A stretch of DNA of 64,000 bases from Alcaligenaceae bacterium (GTDB taxonomy: Bacteria; Pseudomonadota; Gammaproteobacteria; Burkholderiales; Burkholderiaceae_B), in contig JACCER010000006.1 of assembly GCA_013416445.1 (NCBI GenBank), positions 62,001-126,000 on the forward strand, given 5' to 3'. Under the pieces are notes generated by a model. That model saw nothing but the letters and a program-made list of their open reading frames with translations. It did not search any database and was not told the origin of the DNA. The position numbers were made by a program, and so were the translations under genes. Of the stretch, positions 9,340 through 18,966 are shown in pieces (position 1 is the stretch's first letter; each line of letters begins with the position of its first letter).

Positions 9340-11133
9340 TTATTTATCTTCGACCTGCAAGATTGCCAGGAAGGCTTCTTGGGGGATCTCTACGTTACCG
9401 ACCTGCTTCATGCGTTTTTTGCCAGCCTTTTGCTTTTCAAGCAATTTTTTCTTGCGGGAGATATCGCCGCCATAGCACTTTGCCAATACGTTCTTGCGCA
9501 AAGCCTTGACGTTTTCACGGGCGATGACCTCGGCGCCAATGGCCGCCTGAATGGCGATATCGAACATTTGGCGCGGAATCAGGGAACGCATTTTCGACAC
9601 AACTTCGCGGCCACGGTACTTGGCGTTGGCGCGGTGCACCATCATGGACAAGGCATCGACGCGGTCACCGTTGATGACCAGGTCGACACGCACCACATCG
9701 GCCGAGCGATTTTCCTTGAACTCGTAGTCCATGGAGGCGTAACCACGCGACACCGACTTGAGCTTGTCGAAGAAATCGAGCACGATCTCGGCCAGAGGCA
9801 TTTCGTAGGTCAGGTGTACTTGACGCCCGTGGTAGGTCATGTTGAGCTGCACGCCGCGCTTGAGCATGCACAGCGACATGACTGGCCCCACATATTCTTG
9901 CGGCATGAACAGCGTAACCGTAACGATGGGCTCGCGAATTTCGGTGATGTCGCCCACTTCAGGCATGCGCGACGGGCTTTCTATCATGAGCGTACTGCCG
10001 TCGCGGGTTTCGACCTCGTAGACCACGGTAGGCGCCGTGGTGATGATGTCCATGTCGAATTCGCGTTCCAGGCGTTCTTGCACGATTTCCATGTGCAACA
10101 AGCCCAGAAAACCGCAACGAAAGCCAAAGCCCAACGCCTGCGAGACCTCGGGTTCGTACATCAGCGATGAATCGTTCAACTTGAGCTTTTCAAGCGAATC
10201 ACGCAATTGATCGTACTCGCTGCTTTCCACTGGGTACAAACCGGCAAACACCTGCGGCTTGACCTCTTTGAAACCGGGCAAGGCCTCTGTTGCCGGCTTG
10301 CCTGCCAAGGTAATGGTATCGCCCACTTTGGCGTGTTCGAGTTCTTTGATGCCAGTAATAACGAAGCCCACCTCGCCCGCCGACAATTGTTTGCGCGGTT
10401 CGGACTTGGGGGTGAAAACACCAAGGTGCTCGCACAAATGGGTAGCGCCCGTGGCCATCAGCAAGAGCTTGTCTTTGGGTTTGATGACACCGTTGACAAT
10501 ACGCACCAACATGACTACGCCTACGTAGTTGTCAAACCACGAGTCTATGATGAGCGCCTGCAGCGGTTTGGCCGGGTCGCCCACTGGTGGCGGGATTTTG
10601 GCTATGATGGTTTCCAGGATGTCGTCGATGCCCATGCCGGTTTTGGCGCTACACAGTATGGCGTCGGTGGCGTCGATGCCGATGACATCTTCGACCTCTT
10701 GGCGCGCGGCGTCTGGATCGGCCGAGGGCAAGTCCATTTTATTCAGGACCGGCACAACCTCGACACCCAGTTCAATGGCGGTATAGCAGTTGGCCACGGT
10801 TTGCGCTTCGACACCCTGGGTGGCATCAACCACCAACAGCGCGCCTTCGCAGGCTGACAGCGACCGGCTGACCTCGTAGGAAAAGTCTACGTGGCCAGGG
10901 GTATCGATAAGATTGAAGGCATAGACTTGGCCGTCTTTGGCCGTGTAGCTGAGCGCGGCGGTTTGTGCCTTGATGGTAATGCCCCGCTCGCGCTCGATAT
11001 CCATAGAGTCGAGAACCTGCGTGGACATTTCACGATCGGCTAATCCTCCGCAACGATGAATCAGGCGATCGGCGAGCGTAGACTTGCCGTGGTCAATATG
11101 AGCGATGATAGAAAAGTTGCGGATGTGTTCCAT
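9340..11133 (-). CDS. lepA: Elongation factor 4 (LepA)
   Basis: The 597-residue translational GTPase begins '[19 protein letters not shown]', with the later G motifs DTPGH and NKMD. It ends with the LepA-specific C-terminal domain rich in '[23 protein letters not shown]'. EF4 acts on stalled ribosomes and in initiation or assembly. It precedes lepB by 26 bp, the classical lepA-lepB pair. A terminator-like hairpin separates it from the upstream mucD, so it probably has its own promoter in the 117 bp gap. Confidence 0.98.
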   Translation of the reverse strand: MEHIRNFSIIAHIDHGKSTLADRLIHRCGGLADREMSTQVLDSMDIERERGITIKAQTAALSYTAKDGQVYAFNLIDTPGHVDFSYEVSRSLSACEGALLVVDATQGVEAQTVANCYTAIELGVEVVPVLNKMDLPSADPDAARQEVEDVIGIDATDAILCSAKTGMGIDDILETIIAKIPPPVGDPAKPLQALIIDSWFDNYVGVVMLVRIVNGVIKPKDKLLLMATGATHLCEHLGVFTPKSEPRKQLSAGEVGFVITGIKELEHAKVGDTITLAGKPATEALPGFKEVKPQVFAGLYPVESSEYDQLRDSLEKLKLNDSSLMYEPEVSQALGFGFRCGFLGLLHMEIVQERLEREFDMDIITTAPTVVYEVETRDGSTLMIESPSRMPEVGDITEIREPIVTVTLFMPQEYVGPVMSLCMLKRGVQLNMTYHGRQVHLTYEMPLAEIVLDFFDKLKSVSRGYASMDYEFKENRSADVVRVDLVINGDRVDALSMMVHRANAKYRGREVVSKMRSLIPRQMFDIAIQAAIGAEVIARENVKALRKNVLAKCYGGDISRKKKLLEKQKAGKKRMKQVGNVEIPQEAFLAILQVEDK

Positions 11134-11189
11134 AAACCGGAAAAAATAAGCTCACCGTACTACATGAGCGGATATTGAAGGGAAACATG

Positions 11190-11219
11190 AAAAGGGAGCG
11201 CTCAGGGCGCCCCCCTTTT
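11190..11219 (-). terminator. Terminator after mucD
   Basis: On the minus strand an 8 bp stem (arms at 11207-11214 and 11194-11201, with one G-U pair) closes a 5 nt loop and is followed by TTTT. It lies about 30 bp after the mucD stop and would separate the sigma-E module from lepA. Confidence 0.65.
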
Positions 11220-11250
11220 GCTATCGGATCATTTTAGCCGTTTCTACGGA

Positions 11251-12750
11251 TTATTTTCCGGGAGTGACTGTTACCCACTGAGATTGATCGCCGCGCATCA
11301 CCAGCAAGGCCGCTGCACGGGATTTATCAAGGCCGGCAACGAGCTTGGCATATTGCTCGGGGCCAGTGACGTCGGTGTCGTTAACAGTAAGAATGATATC
11401 ACCGGCAGCCAGCCCAGCTGTAGCGGCAGGCTCTTCGGCATCGGTAACCAGTACACCACCCGTGACCTTCTGCTTGCTGCGTATGTCGTCGGGCACCTTG
11501 CTGACCTTCAGCCCAAGCACATCGACAGGAGCACTTTGAGGCGCTTCAGACTGCGGGGTTCCAGCTTCGTTTTCGGCAGATGGCATTTCGCCTACCTTGA
11601 CCTGCAGTGTAACGGTTTTGCCCTTGCGCCATACTTCCATGGGCACACGCTGGCCGGGCTTGGTCGCACCAACGATACGAGGCAGATCGGTCATGTGGAC
11701 AATGGCTTTGTCATCGAATTTGGTGATGACGTCGCCCGAGCGTATGCCTGCATCGTCGGCCGGACCACCTCGCTCGACATTGCTGACCATGGCGCCTTCG
11801 GCTTTCTTCAAGCCTATGGCCTTGCCGACCTCATCGGAAACCGGCCCGATCTGCACGCCAATACGCCCACGCGTTACCTTGCCATGCGATTTCAACTGAT
11901 CGACCACCCGCATGACTTCATCGATAGGAATGGCCAGGGAAATACCCATGAAGCCACCGCTTTGGGAAATGATTTGCGAGTTGACCCCCACCACTTGACC
12001 AGCCAGGTCAATGAGCGGACCACCCGAATTGCCCGGATTGACCGCGACGTCGGTTTGGATGAAAGGCAGGTAATCGCCGGTATCGCGATTAATGGCGCTG
12101 ATGATGCCGGAGGTAACAGTGGAATCCAGGCCAAATGGTGAACCTATGGCCAACACCCACTGCCCCTTCTTGAGCTTGTTGGAGTCGCCTATGGGCAGCG
12201 GCGTCAGGTCTTTGGCGTCTATCTTGAGCAATGCCACATCGGTACGCGCATCGGTGCCTATGATTTTGGCCTTGTATTCCTTACCTGAGGTCATGGTGAC
12301 AAAAATGCCATTGGACTTGGCCACCACATGGTTGTTTGTCAAGACATAACCATCGCTGGAAATGATGAACCCAGAACCTACCCCACGCGGCACAGTGCGC
12401 TCTTGGGGCGTAGCGGAAGAACCAGGCGCCTTGCGCTGACGCGAACCCGGTGCGCCGGGCGGCACGAAGTCGGGGCCGAAAAACCAGCGCAACATGTCGT
12501 AGGGGTCGTTGCCATTGGGCCCCATGGATGGATTGCGTACCGGCACAGCTTCAGTCGTGCGGATATTGACCACAGACCCTTCAGTTTTAGCCACTACCGA
12601 AGTAAAGTCCGGCACGGCCAAGGTAGGCACGACGGTAGTCTGGGCGCTCGCCGCGCTGCTCAGCGACGCAACCGCGATCAGCAGGCCTGCCGACGCCCCA
12701 GCCATCATCTGTTTGATTTTATTGTTGCCTGCTTGAGTAAAAAGCATCAT
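11251..12750 (-). CDS. mucD: Periplasmic serine protease, DegP/MucD type
   Basis: The 499-residue protein has a signal peptide ending near 'SSAASAQ', a trypsin-like domain with the triad H141 (LTNNHVV), D171 (ARTDVALLK) and S242 (NPGNSGGPL), and two PDZ domains (about residues 285-385 and 405-490). HtrA proteases degrade or refold damaged envelope proteins. It ends the rpoE-rseA-rseB-mucD module, matching the algU-mucABD order of Pseudomonas. A glycine- and proline-rich insert lies at residues 73-118, the equivalent of the HtrA LA loop. It starts 24 bp after rseB. Confidence 0.95.
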   Translation of the reverse strand: MMLFTQAGNNKIKQMMAGASAGLLIAVASLSSAASAQTTVVPTLAVPDFTSVVAKTEGSVVNIRTTEAVPVRNPSMGPNGNDPYDMLRWFFGPDFVPPGAPGSRQRKAPGSSATPQERTVPRGVGSGFIISSDGYVLTNNHVVAKSNGIFVTMTSGKEYKAKIIGTDARTDVALLKIDAKDLTPLPIGDSNKLKKGQWVLAIGSPFGLDSTVTSGIISAINRDTGDYLPFIQTDVAVNPGNSGGPLIDLAGQVVGVNSQIISQSGGFMGISLAIPIDEVMRVVDQLKSHGKVTRGRIGVQIGPVSDEVGKAIGLKKAEGAMVSNVERGGPADDAGIRSGDVITKFDDKAIVHMTDLPRIVGATKPGQRVPMEVWRKGKTVTLQVKVGEMPSAENEAGTPQSEAPQSAPVDVLGLKVSKVPDDIRSKQKVTGGVLVTDAEEPAATAGLAAGDIILTVNDTDVTGPEQYAKLVAGLDKSRAAALLVMRGDQSQWVTVTPGK

Positions 12751-12774
12751 GACACTCCTTGGTTTAAATTAACA

Positions 12775-13824
12775 CTACTGATGGCTGGCCGGCGGTACAT
12801 GCTCGGTTTGCTCGGCTATATTGCGCAGAGTCTCTGCGGGAACCTCACCCAACGCCGTCAGCCAATAGCTGCCTATGCGCGTGCGAAATACATTCATGGC
12901 CCCCCGGTGCATCGCACCCTTGGACAAGGGGCTGGCATCGGCAGCATCGTAGGGCTCGATAAACACCGACACCGCCACCATGCCATCAGAGGCGACCAAC
13001 TGGCTGACTTTAGCCCCCCCCTGCAAAGTGCGGGAGACCTGGGTAATAGTCTGGAAGCCAGCAGGAAACGGAATACGCCAGCCCGCCTTGGGCAGATCAA
13101 TGGTGCTCATGGGCGCCTGGTGTACCTTCCAGCCTTGCGTGTTCCAGCCGGTAGCCAATTCCTCTGGCACGACCTTGTCGCCAATTTGTACGCTGGTAAA
13201 AGAAATTTGATCAATGACGCTGCGGTCATTGCTTAGGGTTTGTGCCTTGAGCAGCAAATTGGTTTTGCTGTCGGCGCAAATTCGGTAGCCATAGCGATAG
13301 GTATCTTTGGGTGTAAGCTCGACCATGGTGCAACTGCGACCGGCAATACGGCTGGGTACAGCCCCCATTTTTATGACGTAATTGGCAGTAAGATTTTTGC
13401 CATCGCCCAGAAGCAGGCTAGGAAAGCGGTCACCGCGCTGATGCTCAAGGATAATCAGCTTTTTTTCAGGAATAAGACACTGAGTCATGTCGTTATTGCG
13501 GATGAACTCACGTGGCAAGCCGTCCAGGGTTTCTATACGTTCACGCTCTCCGGTGCCGTCGACGATATGAACAATACGCGAAGACGCCACCATGTCGCCC
13601 TGCTGATAAATATAAACACCGGAATAATCCAGGTCGCGTGCCGCTGTCTGTACCTTTTGCAACAAAGCCGCGCCGGCATCGACGTTTGCAGCCTGGGGAG
13701 CCGCAAGTACAGGCTGCGCCAAAAGACAGGCCGTTATTGCCAAGATGCGATATACACGAACGCGGCTGACGATACGGCCAGGCCGGCAGGCCAACTGCAT
13801 CTGTGTGTGCCAGGCACTGCTCAT
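12775..13824 (-). CDS. rseB: Sigma-E regulatory protein RseB (MucB)
   Basis: The 349-residue protein has a signal peptide with a long basic N-region (cleavage likely after 'AQPVLA'). It has the MucB/RseB N-terminal lipoprotein-like fold ('LDYSGVYIYQQGDMVASSR') and a C-terminal domain that contacts RseA. Periplasmic RseB shields the anti-sigma factor RseA from proteolysis until lipid or outer-membrane signals release it. Its start overlaps the rseA stop by one base. An in-frame ATG eight codons later would give a more standard signal peptide. Confidence 0.93.
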   Translation of the reverse strand: MSSAWHTQMQLACRPGRIVSRVRVYRILAITACLLAQPVLAAPQAANVDAGAALLQKVQTAARDLDYSGVYIYQQGDMVASSRIVHIVDGTGERERIETLDGLPREFIRNNDMTQCLIPEKKLIILEHQRGDRFPSLLLGDGKNLTANYVIKMGAVPSRIAGRSCTMVELTPKDTYRYGYRICADSKTNLLLKAQTLSNDRSVIDQISFTSVQIGDKVVPEELATGWNTQGWKVHQAPMSTIDLPKAGWRIPFPAGFQTITQVSRTLQGGAKVSQLVASDGMVAVSVFIEPYDAADASPLSKGAMHRGAMNVFRTRIGSYWLTALGEVPAETLRNIAEQTEHVPPASHQ

Positions 13825-14336
13825 TACCGTGCAACCCCTGAATCAAAAGACACTTGCCTTACAGCACTACCACTGGAACCGGAGATTTCCCGATGAGCTT
13901 CAAGGTAGTCGCGCAGACCGGGATCTTCGTGGGCGCTGGCCAGCACCTGTACCTGGGCGGGAGCGCTGGCCTCGAGGCCGGAAAAATAAGGCAGGGCCAC
14001 CCAAACGACAGTGGCGATGGCTGCAGCAATAGCCAGGCCGGACAGCCCCACTCGCATGGAAGCGTGACCATGCAGATTACGCGGCGCCAGTATTGTTGGT
14101 TCGGCATCTATGGCCTTGGAAAGGCGGGCATAGAAAAAGTCAGTAGGCTTGATAGCCAGATCGGGATTACGAAGCACATCGCCAATGAGATGGTAGCTTT
14201 CCCACACTTGACGCCCATAGGGGCTGTCGAGGTCTTCTGGGCGGATATCGCCTTCGCCGTCAATCCAGGTGGACACACAGGCTTCCCACGCGGCGTCGTC
14301 TTCGTGGTCCGGCCTGACTTGTTTGACTGCTTGCAT
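13824..14336 (-). CDS. rseA: Anti-sigma-E factor RseA
   Basis: The 170-residue protein has a cytoplasmic N-terminal domain with the RseA pattern 'VSTWIDGEGDI' and 'WESYHLIGDVLR', one membrane segment at about residues 95-115, and a short periplasmic tail. RseA holds sigma-E at the inner membrane, and stress-triggered cleavage by membrane proteases frees it. It begins 12 bp after rpoE and overlaps rseB by one base. The protein is diverged, as usual for the family; position and topology support the call. Confidence 0.92.
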   Translation of the reverse strand: MQAVKQVRPDHEDDAAWEACVSTWIDGEGDIRPEDLDSPYGRQVWESYHLIGDVLRNPDLAIKPTDFFYARLSKAIDAEPTILAPRNLHGHASMRVGLSGLAIAAAIATVVWVALPYFSGLEASAPAQVQVLASAHEDPGLRDYLEAHREISGSSGSAVRQVSFDSGVAR

Positions 14337-14348
14337 TTCAAAAACTCC

Positions 14349-14948
14349 TTACCAGCGACGTTCGGGATCGCTACCCAACACAGGACGCAATTGCGCCGCT
14401 ATGGCTTCCCGGGCGCGAAATATACGCGAACGGACTGTACCAATCGGGCACCCCATGCTCTGGGCAATATCTTCGTAACTCATACCTTCAATTTCACGCA
14501 AAACAATAGCCGTGCGTAAATCCTCGGGCAGTGTATGAATGGCGGCATTGACCGTAGCAACGATTTGCCTGCTGGCCAACACTGACTCTGGGGTGCTAAT
14601 GTCTGTTAGGTTATCAATTGCGCTAAAAGTTTCACCATCTTCCGTTTCTATTGCATTTGGGGTGCTCGGACGGCGCGCATTGGCCACTTGCCAGTTGCGT
14701 GCAGTATTGATGGCAATACGATATAACCAGGTATAAAAAGCGCTGTCTCCGCGAAACTGCGGCAAAGCCCTATACGCCTTGATAAAGGCTTCCTGGGCGA
14801 CATCTTCAACCTCAGAGGGGTCGCGCACCATGCGCGACAACAGTCGCATGATCTTGCGCTGATACTTGAGCACCAGCAAATCAAACGCCCTTTTATCGCC
14901 CCGCTGAACACGGGCGACCAGTTCAGCGTCTACATCACGTTCGCTCAT
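14349..14948 (-). CDS. rpoE: RNA polymerase sigma factor RpoE (sigma-24)
   Basis: The 199-residue ECF sigma factor starts 'MSERDVDAELVARVQRGDK'. It has the region 2 segment 'DVAQEAFIKAYRALPQFRG' and the region 4 helix-turn-helix 'MSYEDIAQSMGCPIGTVRSR'. Sigma-E directs transcription of envelope-stress genes. The ATG at 14948 overlaps the stop of the upstream gene as ATGA and gives the exact family length. No GAACTT-N16-TCTGA promoter is visible just upstream, because that DNA is coding. It may instead be transcribed with the fab genes. Confidence 0.97.
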   Translation of the reverse strand: MSERDVDAELVARVQRGDKRAFDLLVLKYQRKIMRLLSRMVRDPSEVEDVAQEAFIKAYRALPQFRGDSAFYTWLYRIAINTARNWQVANARRPSTPNAIETEDGETFSAIDNLTDISTPESVLASRQIVATVNAAIHTLPEDLRTAIVLREIEGMSYEDIAQSMGCPIGTVRSRIFRAREAIAAQLRPVLGSDPERRW

Positions 14949-15415
14949 GGACTTTCCTTGTACTGAACCTGGCCAGGCATGGCAAGCTGCCCAGCGACAT
15001 GCGCCCATAATGCGCACCAGTACGGCCTGGAAACACTACCTCTCCAGACAACCAGCTCTAGCAGTTCTTGCTGCTTGCTTGAGTTTGGGTCGTGAAATTG
15101 CAACGTGATCCATGCGAACGCAGGCCAGGCATGGGTAAGACGCATATTCTTTTTTTCCCCAGACAGCGTGACCTCCCAGAGACCGCAATCACGCAGGGAT
15201 AGTGTACCCGCAAGAGGGCGGGATTTAATGCTACGCCAAATGCCCCACACGGCGGCCAGCACCGCAATGCCCGCTGCAGGCGCCAGTTGCAGCCAGCCTT
15301 GGGCCAGCAGCAGCCCGGCAAAGAGCAGGCAGGAAACGCCACCTGCGCACAACAGCAAGCTTAACCAGCCTGCCCAACGCACGCGCCGGACAGGCCAGAG
15401 CATGGCCTGCACCAA
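14945..15415 (-). CDS. Small membrane protein of unknown function between fabF and rpoE
   Basis: I do not recognise a named family. The 156-residue protein has two hydrophobic segments (about residues 15-38 and 42-62). A soluble remainder follows with short beta-like stretches ('GTLSLRDCGLWEVTL', 'AFAWITLQFHDP'). The layout recalls YgfX-like proteins, but this is only an impression. It starts 13 bp after fabF and overlaps rpoE by 4 bp, so it is part of the operon and probably real. Confidence 0.75.
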   Translation of the reverse strand: MVQAMLWPVRRVRWAGWLSLLLCAGGVSCLLFAGLLLAQGWLQLAPAAGIAVLAAVWGIWRSIKSRPLAGTLSLRDCGLWEVTLSGEKKNMRLTHAWPAFAWITLQFHDPNSSKQQELLELVVWRGSVSRPYWCALWAHVAGQLAMPGQVQYKESP

Positions 15416-15428
15416 GGGGCGCCCCAGC

Positions 15429-16658
15429 TTAGAGCCTCCGCACTATCATGGACCCGTTGGTGCCGCCAAAGCCAAAGGAGTTCGACAAGGCGACATCGAT
15501 CTTCATTTCGCGCGCCTGGTTAGCGCAGTAGTCGAGATCACATTCGGGATCTTGATTGAAAATATTGATCGTGGGCGGAGAAATTTGGTGATAAACCGCC
15601 AGCGTCGCAAATACAGCTTCGATACCACCGGCGGCGCCCAGCAAATGCCCTGTCATGGACTTGGTGGAGTTGACCACCAAGTTTTTGACATGGTCGCCAA
15701 ACGCCAGCTTGAGGGCTTCGGTTTCGTTTTTGTCGCCCAGCGGCGTGGACGTGCCGTGCGCGTTGACGTAATTGATCTCGTCGGGGTTGATGCCGCCATT
15801 GCGCAAGGCATTGACGATACCGCGCCGAGGGCCGTCTCGGTCGGGCGAGGTGATGTGGTAGGCATCGGAGCTCATGCCATAGCCTGCAAATTCGCCATAG
15901 ATACGGGCGCCGCGCTTGCGCGCATGCTCGTACTCTTCGAGCACCAAGGCGCCAGCGCCTTCACCCAGCACGAAGCCGTCGCGATCGCGATCCCAGGGGC
16001 GCGAAGCCGTGGTTGGATCGTCGTTGCGGGTGGACAGCGCCCGCATGGCGGCAAAACCACCGACGCCCAGTGGTGACACTGTGGACTCGGCGCCGCCGGC
16101 AACCATGACATCGGCATCGCCGTATTCAATGAGGCGTGCTGCGTCGCCTATGGAATGCAGGCCGGTGGTGCAGGCGGAAACCACAGCATAGCTAGGCCCC
16201 TTGAGCCCCAGCATAATGGATAGCTGGCCCGAAATAAGGTTGATCAGCGAGGCCGGTACAAAGAACGGGGATATCCGTCGCGCTCCGCGCTCCAGGTATT
16301 CGATCTGTTGTTCTTCGATACGGGGCAGTCCGCCTATTCCGGAGCCAATAATCGTGCCGATACGTTCGGCATTGGCTTCGGTAACTTCCAGGCCTGCGTC
16401 GCGCCAGGCTTGTACACCTGCCGCCACGCCATAATGGATAAAGGTATCCATTTGCTTGGCTTCTTTGGCAGTCATGTACTGCGTGACATCGAAATCCTTG
16501 ACCTCACCCGCTATCTGGGCGTTAAACGTCGACGGGTCGAAGCGCGAAATGCGTCCTATGCCCGAGCGCCCATTAACGATATTGTCCCATGCGCTGTCAA
16601 TATTGCTGCCGACCGGCGAAACAATACCCAGACCGGTAATGACGACACGTCGTTTCAC
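15429..16658 (-). CDS. fabF: 3-oxoacyl-[ACP] synthase II (FabF)
   Basis: The 409-residue condensing enzyme has catalytic C163 in 'VVSACTTGLHSIG' and the histidines in 'NAHGTSTPLGD' and 'STKSMTGHLLGAAG', the Cys-His-His triad of KAS I/II. It elongates acyl-ACP with malonyl-ACP in the cytoplasm. It lies 153 bp after acpP, the largest gap in the fab cluster; I see no clear terminator there. A GGAG sequence precedes the ATG. Confidence 0.97.
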   Translation of the reverse strand: MKRRVVITGLGIVSPVGSNIDSAWDNIVNGRSGIGRISRFDPSTFNAQIAGEVKDFDVTQYMTAKEAKQMDTFIHYGVAAGVQAWRDAGLEVTEANAERIGTIIGSGIGGLPRIEEQQIEYLERGARRISPFFVPASLINLISGQLSIMLGLKGPSYAVVSACTTGLHSIGDAARLIEYGDADVMVAGGAESTVSPLGVGGFAAMRALSTRNDDPTTASRPWDRDRDGFVLGEGAGALVLEEYEHARKRGARIYGEFAGYGMSSDAYHITSPDRDGPRRGIVNALRNGGINPDEINYVNAHGTSTPLGDKNETEALKLAFGDHVKNLVVNSTKSMTGHLLGAAGGIEAVFATLAVYHQISPPTINIFNQDPECDLDYCANQAREMKIDVALSNSFGFGGTNGSMIVRRL

Positions 16659-16811
16659 GGATGACTCCTAAAATAAAAAAGCGGCTTAAAGCGGGTAGAC
16701 ATGCTGCCCTTCCTGGCCACGCATGACCGGATTCGAGCAGCGGGGCTACCCCCTAGAAACCGCCTCGAGGTGGAGCTTGGAAATACCGCACCCACACCTG
16801 GAAAGTTGAAA

Positions 16812-17051
16812 TTACTGCTTGCTGTGCGACGAAATATAGTCAACAGCTTGCTGAACCGTCGTGATCTTCTCGGCTTCTTCATCCGGAATTTCGGTTTCGA
16901 ATTCGTCTTCGAGTGCCATCACGAGCTCGACCATATCGAGCGAATCGGCACCGAGGTCGTCAAGGAAGGATGATTCGTTTTTGATCTCGGCTTCGTTGAC
17001 GCCAAGTTGTTCAGCGACGATCTTCTTGACGCGCTGTTCGATGCTTTCCAT
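16812..17051 (-). CDS. acpP: Acyl carrier protein
   Basis: The 79-residue acidic protein carries the phosphopantetheine attachment serine S37 in '[13 protein letters not shown]'. It shuttles acyl chains between FabD, FabH, FabF and FabG. The ATG at 17051 has a GGAG ribosome-binding site; an upstream in-frame start is not credible. The 190 bp upstream gap is AT-rich and holds a promoter-like sequence, which fits the very high expression expected of AcpP. Confidence 0.99.
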   Translation of the reverse strand: MESIEQRVKKIVAEQLGVNEAEIKNESSFLDDLGADSLDMVELVMALEDEFETEIPDEEAEKITTVQQAVDYISSHSKQ

Positions 17052-17082
17052 GCAGATCTCCAAGTGGGGAAAATTCCCGCGA

Positions 17083-17088
17083 ATTATA
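17083..17088 (-). promoter_or_regulatory. Likely acpP promoter -10 element
   Basis: A perfect TATAAT on the minus strand lies about 32 bp upstream of the acpP ATG in an A/T-rich stretch. No good -35 is seen at 16-18 bp. A start near 17076 would give a 25 nt leader that includes the GGAG site at 17059-17062. Confidence 0.5.
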
Positions 17089-17241
17089 GCCAAACAAAAA
17101 AATTATTGGTGCTGGGCTATGACAAAAAAAACAGTATTACCGAATATGAACGATATTTTGCATTATTTTGACAAAACTTCTATTCGGAATACCTCTAAGA
17201 CGAACAGATTTTACCCTACGAAGGCGACCCTGTTCGGTATA

Positions 17242-17985
17242 TTACATGTACATGCCGCCATTGACATGCAAGGTAGTACCGGTAATGTAGCCTGCTTGCG
17301 GGCTGGCCAGAAAGCATACCGCATTGGCGATATCTGTGGCGGCGCCCAGACGCCCCAACGGAATCTGCGTCAAGATGGCTGCCGCCTGAGCCTCGCTGAG
17401 CGCTCGCGTCATGTCGGTTTCAATGAAGCCAGGAGCCACACAATTAACAGTAATATTGCGGCTGCCCAGCTCGCGCGCCAGTGCCCGCGCCATGCCAGCC
17501 ACGCCCGCCTTGGCGGCGGCGTAGTTGGCCTGACCAGGGTTGCCGCTGGAACCAATTACCGACGTAATATTAATAATACGGCCCCAACGCGCTTTCATCA
17601 TGTTGCGGGTAACCGCGCGCGACAGACGGAAAACTGCCGACAGATTGGTGCTGATTACAGCCTCCCAGTCGTCGTCTTTCATGCGCATTGCAAGATTATC
17701 GCGTGTAATGCCTGCATTATTCACCAAGATATGCGGCCCGCCATCTTCTTTGCCTAATTCGGCCACCAGTGCTTCACAAGCAGCGGCATCGTCAACATTA
17801 AGCACCACGCCGCGTCCACCGCTGGCAGCAAGCATATCGGAAATTTGCTGTGCGCCAGATTCAGATGTGGCCGTGCCAACCACCTTGGCCCCGCGAGCGG
17901 CAAGTTCCAGTGCAATGGCCTTGCCTATGCCCCGAGTGGCGCCGGTAACCAGCGCGAGCTTGCCTTCAAGTTGCTTGTCTTGCAT
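17242..17985 (-). CDS. fabG: 3-oxoacyl-[ACP] reductase FabG
   Basis: The 247-residue short-chain dehydrogenase has the nucleotide motif TGATRGIGKAI, the NNAG motif near residue 90, and the catalytic S142, Y155 and K159. It reduces beta-ketoacyl-ACP with NADPH. It begins 5 bp after fabD and is followed by the AT-rich acpP promoter region. Confidence 0.97.
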   Translation of the reverse strand: MQDKQLEGKLALVTGATRGIGKAIALELAARGAKVVGTATSESGAQQISDMLAASGGRGVVLNVDDAAACEALVAELGKEDGGPHILVNNAGITRDNLAMRMKDDDWEAVISTNLSAVFRLSRAVTRNMMKARWGRIINITSVIGSSGNPGQANYAAAKAGVAGMARALARELGSRNITVNCVAPGFIETDMTRALSEAQAAAILTQIPLGRLGAATDIANAVCFLASPQAGYITGTTLHVNGGMYM

Positions 17986-17990
17986 GGCGC

Positions 17991-18923
17991 CTACCCCTGT
18001 AAAGTGTCTAACGCTAGCTGTAAGGAAGCCGGATCGGTAATGGCCAGGCCGATCAGGTCGCGATCAATTCGCTTGGTCAAGCCGTTAAGCACTTTACCTG
18101 GGCCGCATTCAACTACATGCGTAATGCCCTGCGCCCTCATGGCCTGTATGGTTTCCACCCAACGCACGGCATGCCAAGCTTGGCGCACCAAGGCGTCTTT
18201 GATGGCCGCCGGATCGCTGGGGCTGGCCACATCCACATTATTCAATAGAGCAATGCCGGGTTCAGCCAGGGCAATATCAGCCAGCGCTTGCGCCAGCGCT
18301 TCTGAGGCCGGCTTGAGCAAACTGGAATGGAACGGCGCGGAAACCGGCAATACCAGGGCGCGCTTGGCGCCTGCGGCCTTGGCCAGTTCGCAGGCGCGCT
18401 CGACGGCGCCTTTGTGCCCGGCAATGACCACTTGCGCCGGCGCGTTGAAATTGACTGCTTCCACGACTTGGCCCTGGGCAGCCTGGGCGCAAAGCGCCAC
18501 GACGGCATCGTCAGCCAGGCCGAGTATGGCCGCCATGCCGCCAGTACCTACCGGCACGGCCGCCTGCATGGCGTCGGCGCGTAAGCGCACTACGCGCACG
18601 GCATCTTCCAGACTAAGTGACTGAGCAGCTGTCAGGGCCGAGTATTCGCCCAGACTGTGCCCGGCCACCAGCACCGGCGCCTTGCCGCCAGCGGCGATCC
18701 AGGCGCGGTACATGGCCACCGCAGCCGTCAGCATGACTGGCTGCGTATTAGTAGTGAGATTCAGATCTTCAGCCGGCCCCGTGGAAATGAGGGCAGCAAG
18801 ATCCTGCCCCAGCGCCGCCGAGGCTTGCGCGACCGTATCTTGAACCACTTGGTTGTCGGACCAGGCATCCAGCATACCGACAGATTGCGACCCTTGCCCG
18901 GGAAAAACGAAAGCAATTTTCAT
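17991..18923 (-). CDS. fabD: Malonyl-CoA:ACP transacylase FabD
   Basis: The product has 310 residues, with the N-terminal 'FVFPGQGSQ' and the nucleophile S90 in 'VAGHSLGEYSALT', plus the downstream 'PVSAPFHSSLL' histidine motif. It transfers malonyl groups from CoA to ACP. The ATG at 18923 begins the family's 'MKIAFVFPGQG'; an in-frame ATG four codons earlier is less likely. It lies between fabH and fabG. Confidence 0.96.
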   Translation of the reverse strand: MKIAFVFPGQGSQSVGMLDAWSDNQVVQDTVAQASAALGQDLAALISTGPAEDLNLTTNTQPVMLTAAVAMYRAWIAAGGKAPVLVAGHSLGEYSALTAAQSLSLEDAVRVVRLRADAMQAAVPVGTGGMAAILGLADDAVVALCAQAAQGQVVEAVNFNAPAQVVIAGHKGAVERACELAKAAGAKRALVLPVSAPFHSSLLKPASEALAQALADIALAEPGIALLNNVDVASPSDPAAIKDALVRQAWHAVRWVETIQAMRAQGITHVVECGPGKVLNGLTKRIDRDLIGLAITDPASLQLALDTLQG

Positions 18924-18966
18924 AGAGATAGACAAAAAGAGAATGAAAAGCGGAACCGGCCACCTG

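Noticed and set aside
9226-12141. Plus-strand frames of 200-314 codons opposite lepA and mucD
   Set aside because: The minus-strand proteins have complete catalytic motifs and operon context. The plus-strand frames have no family resemblance.
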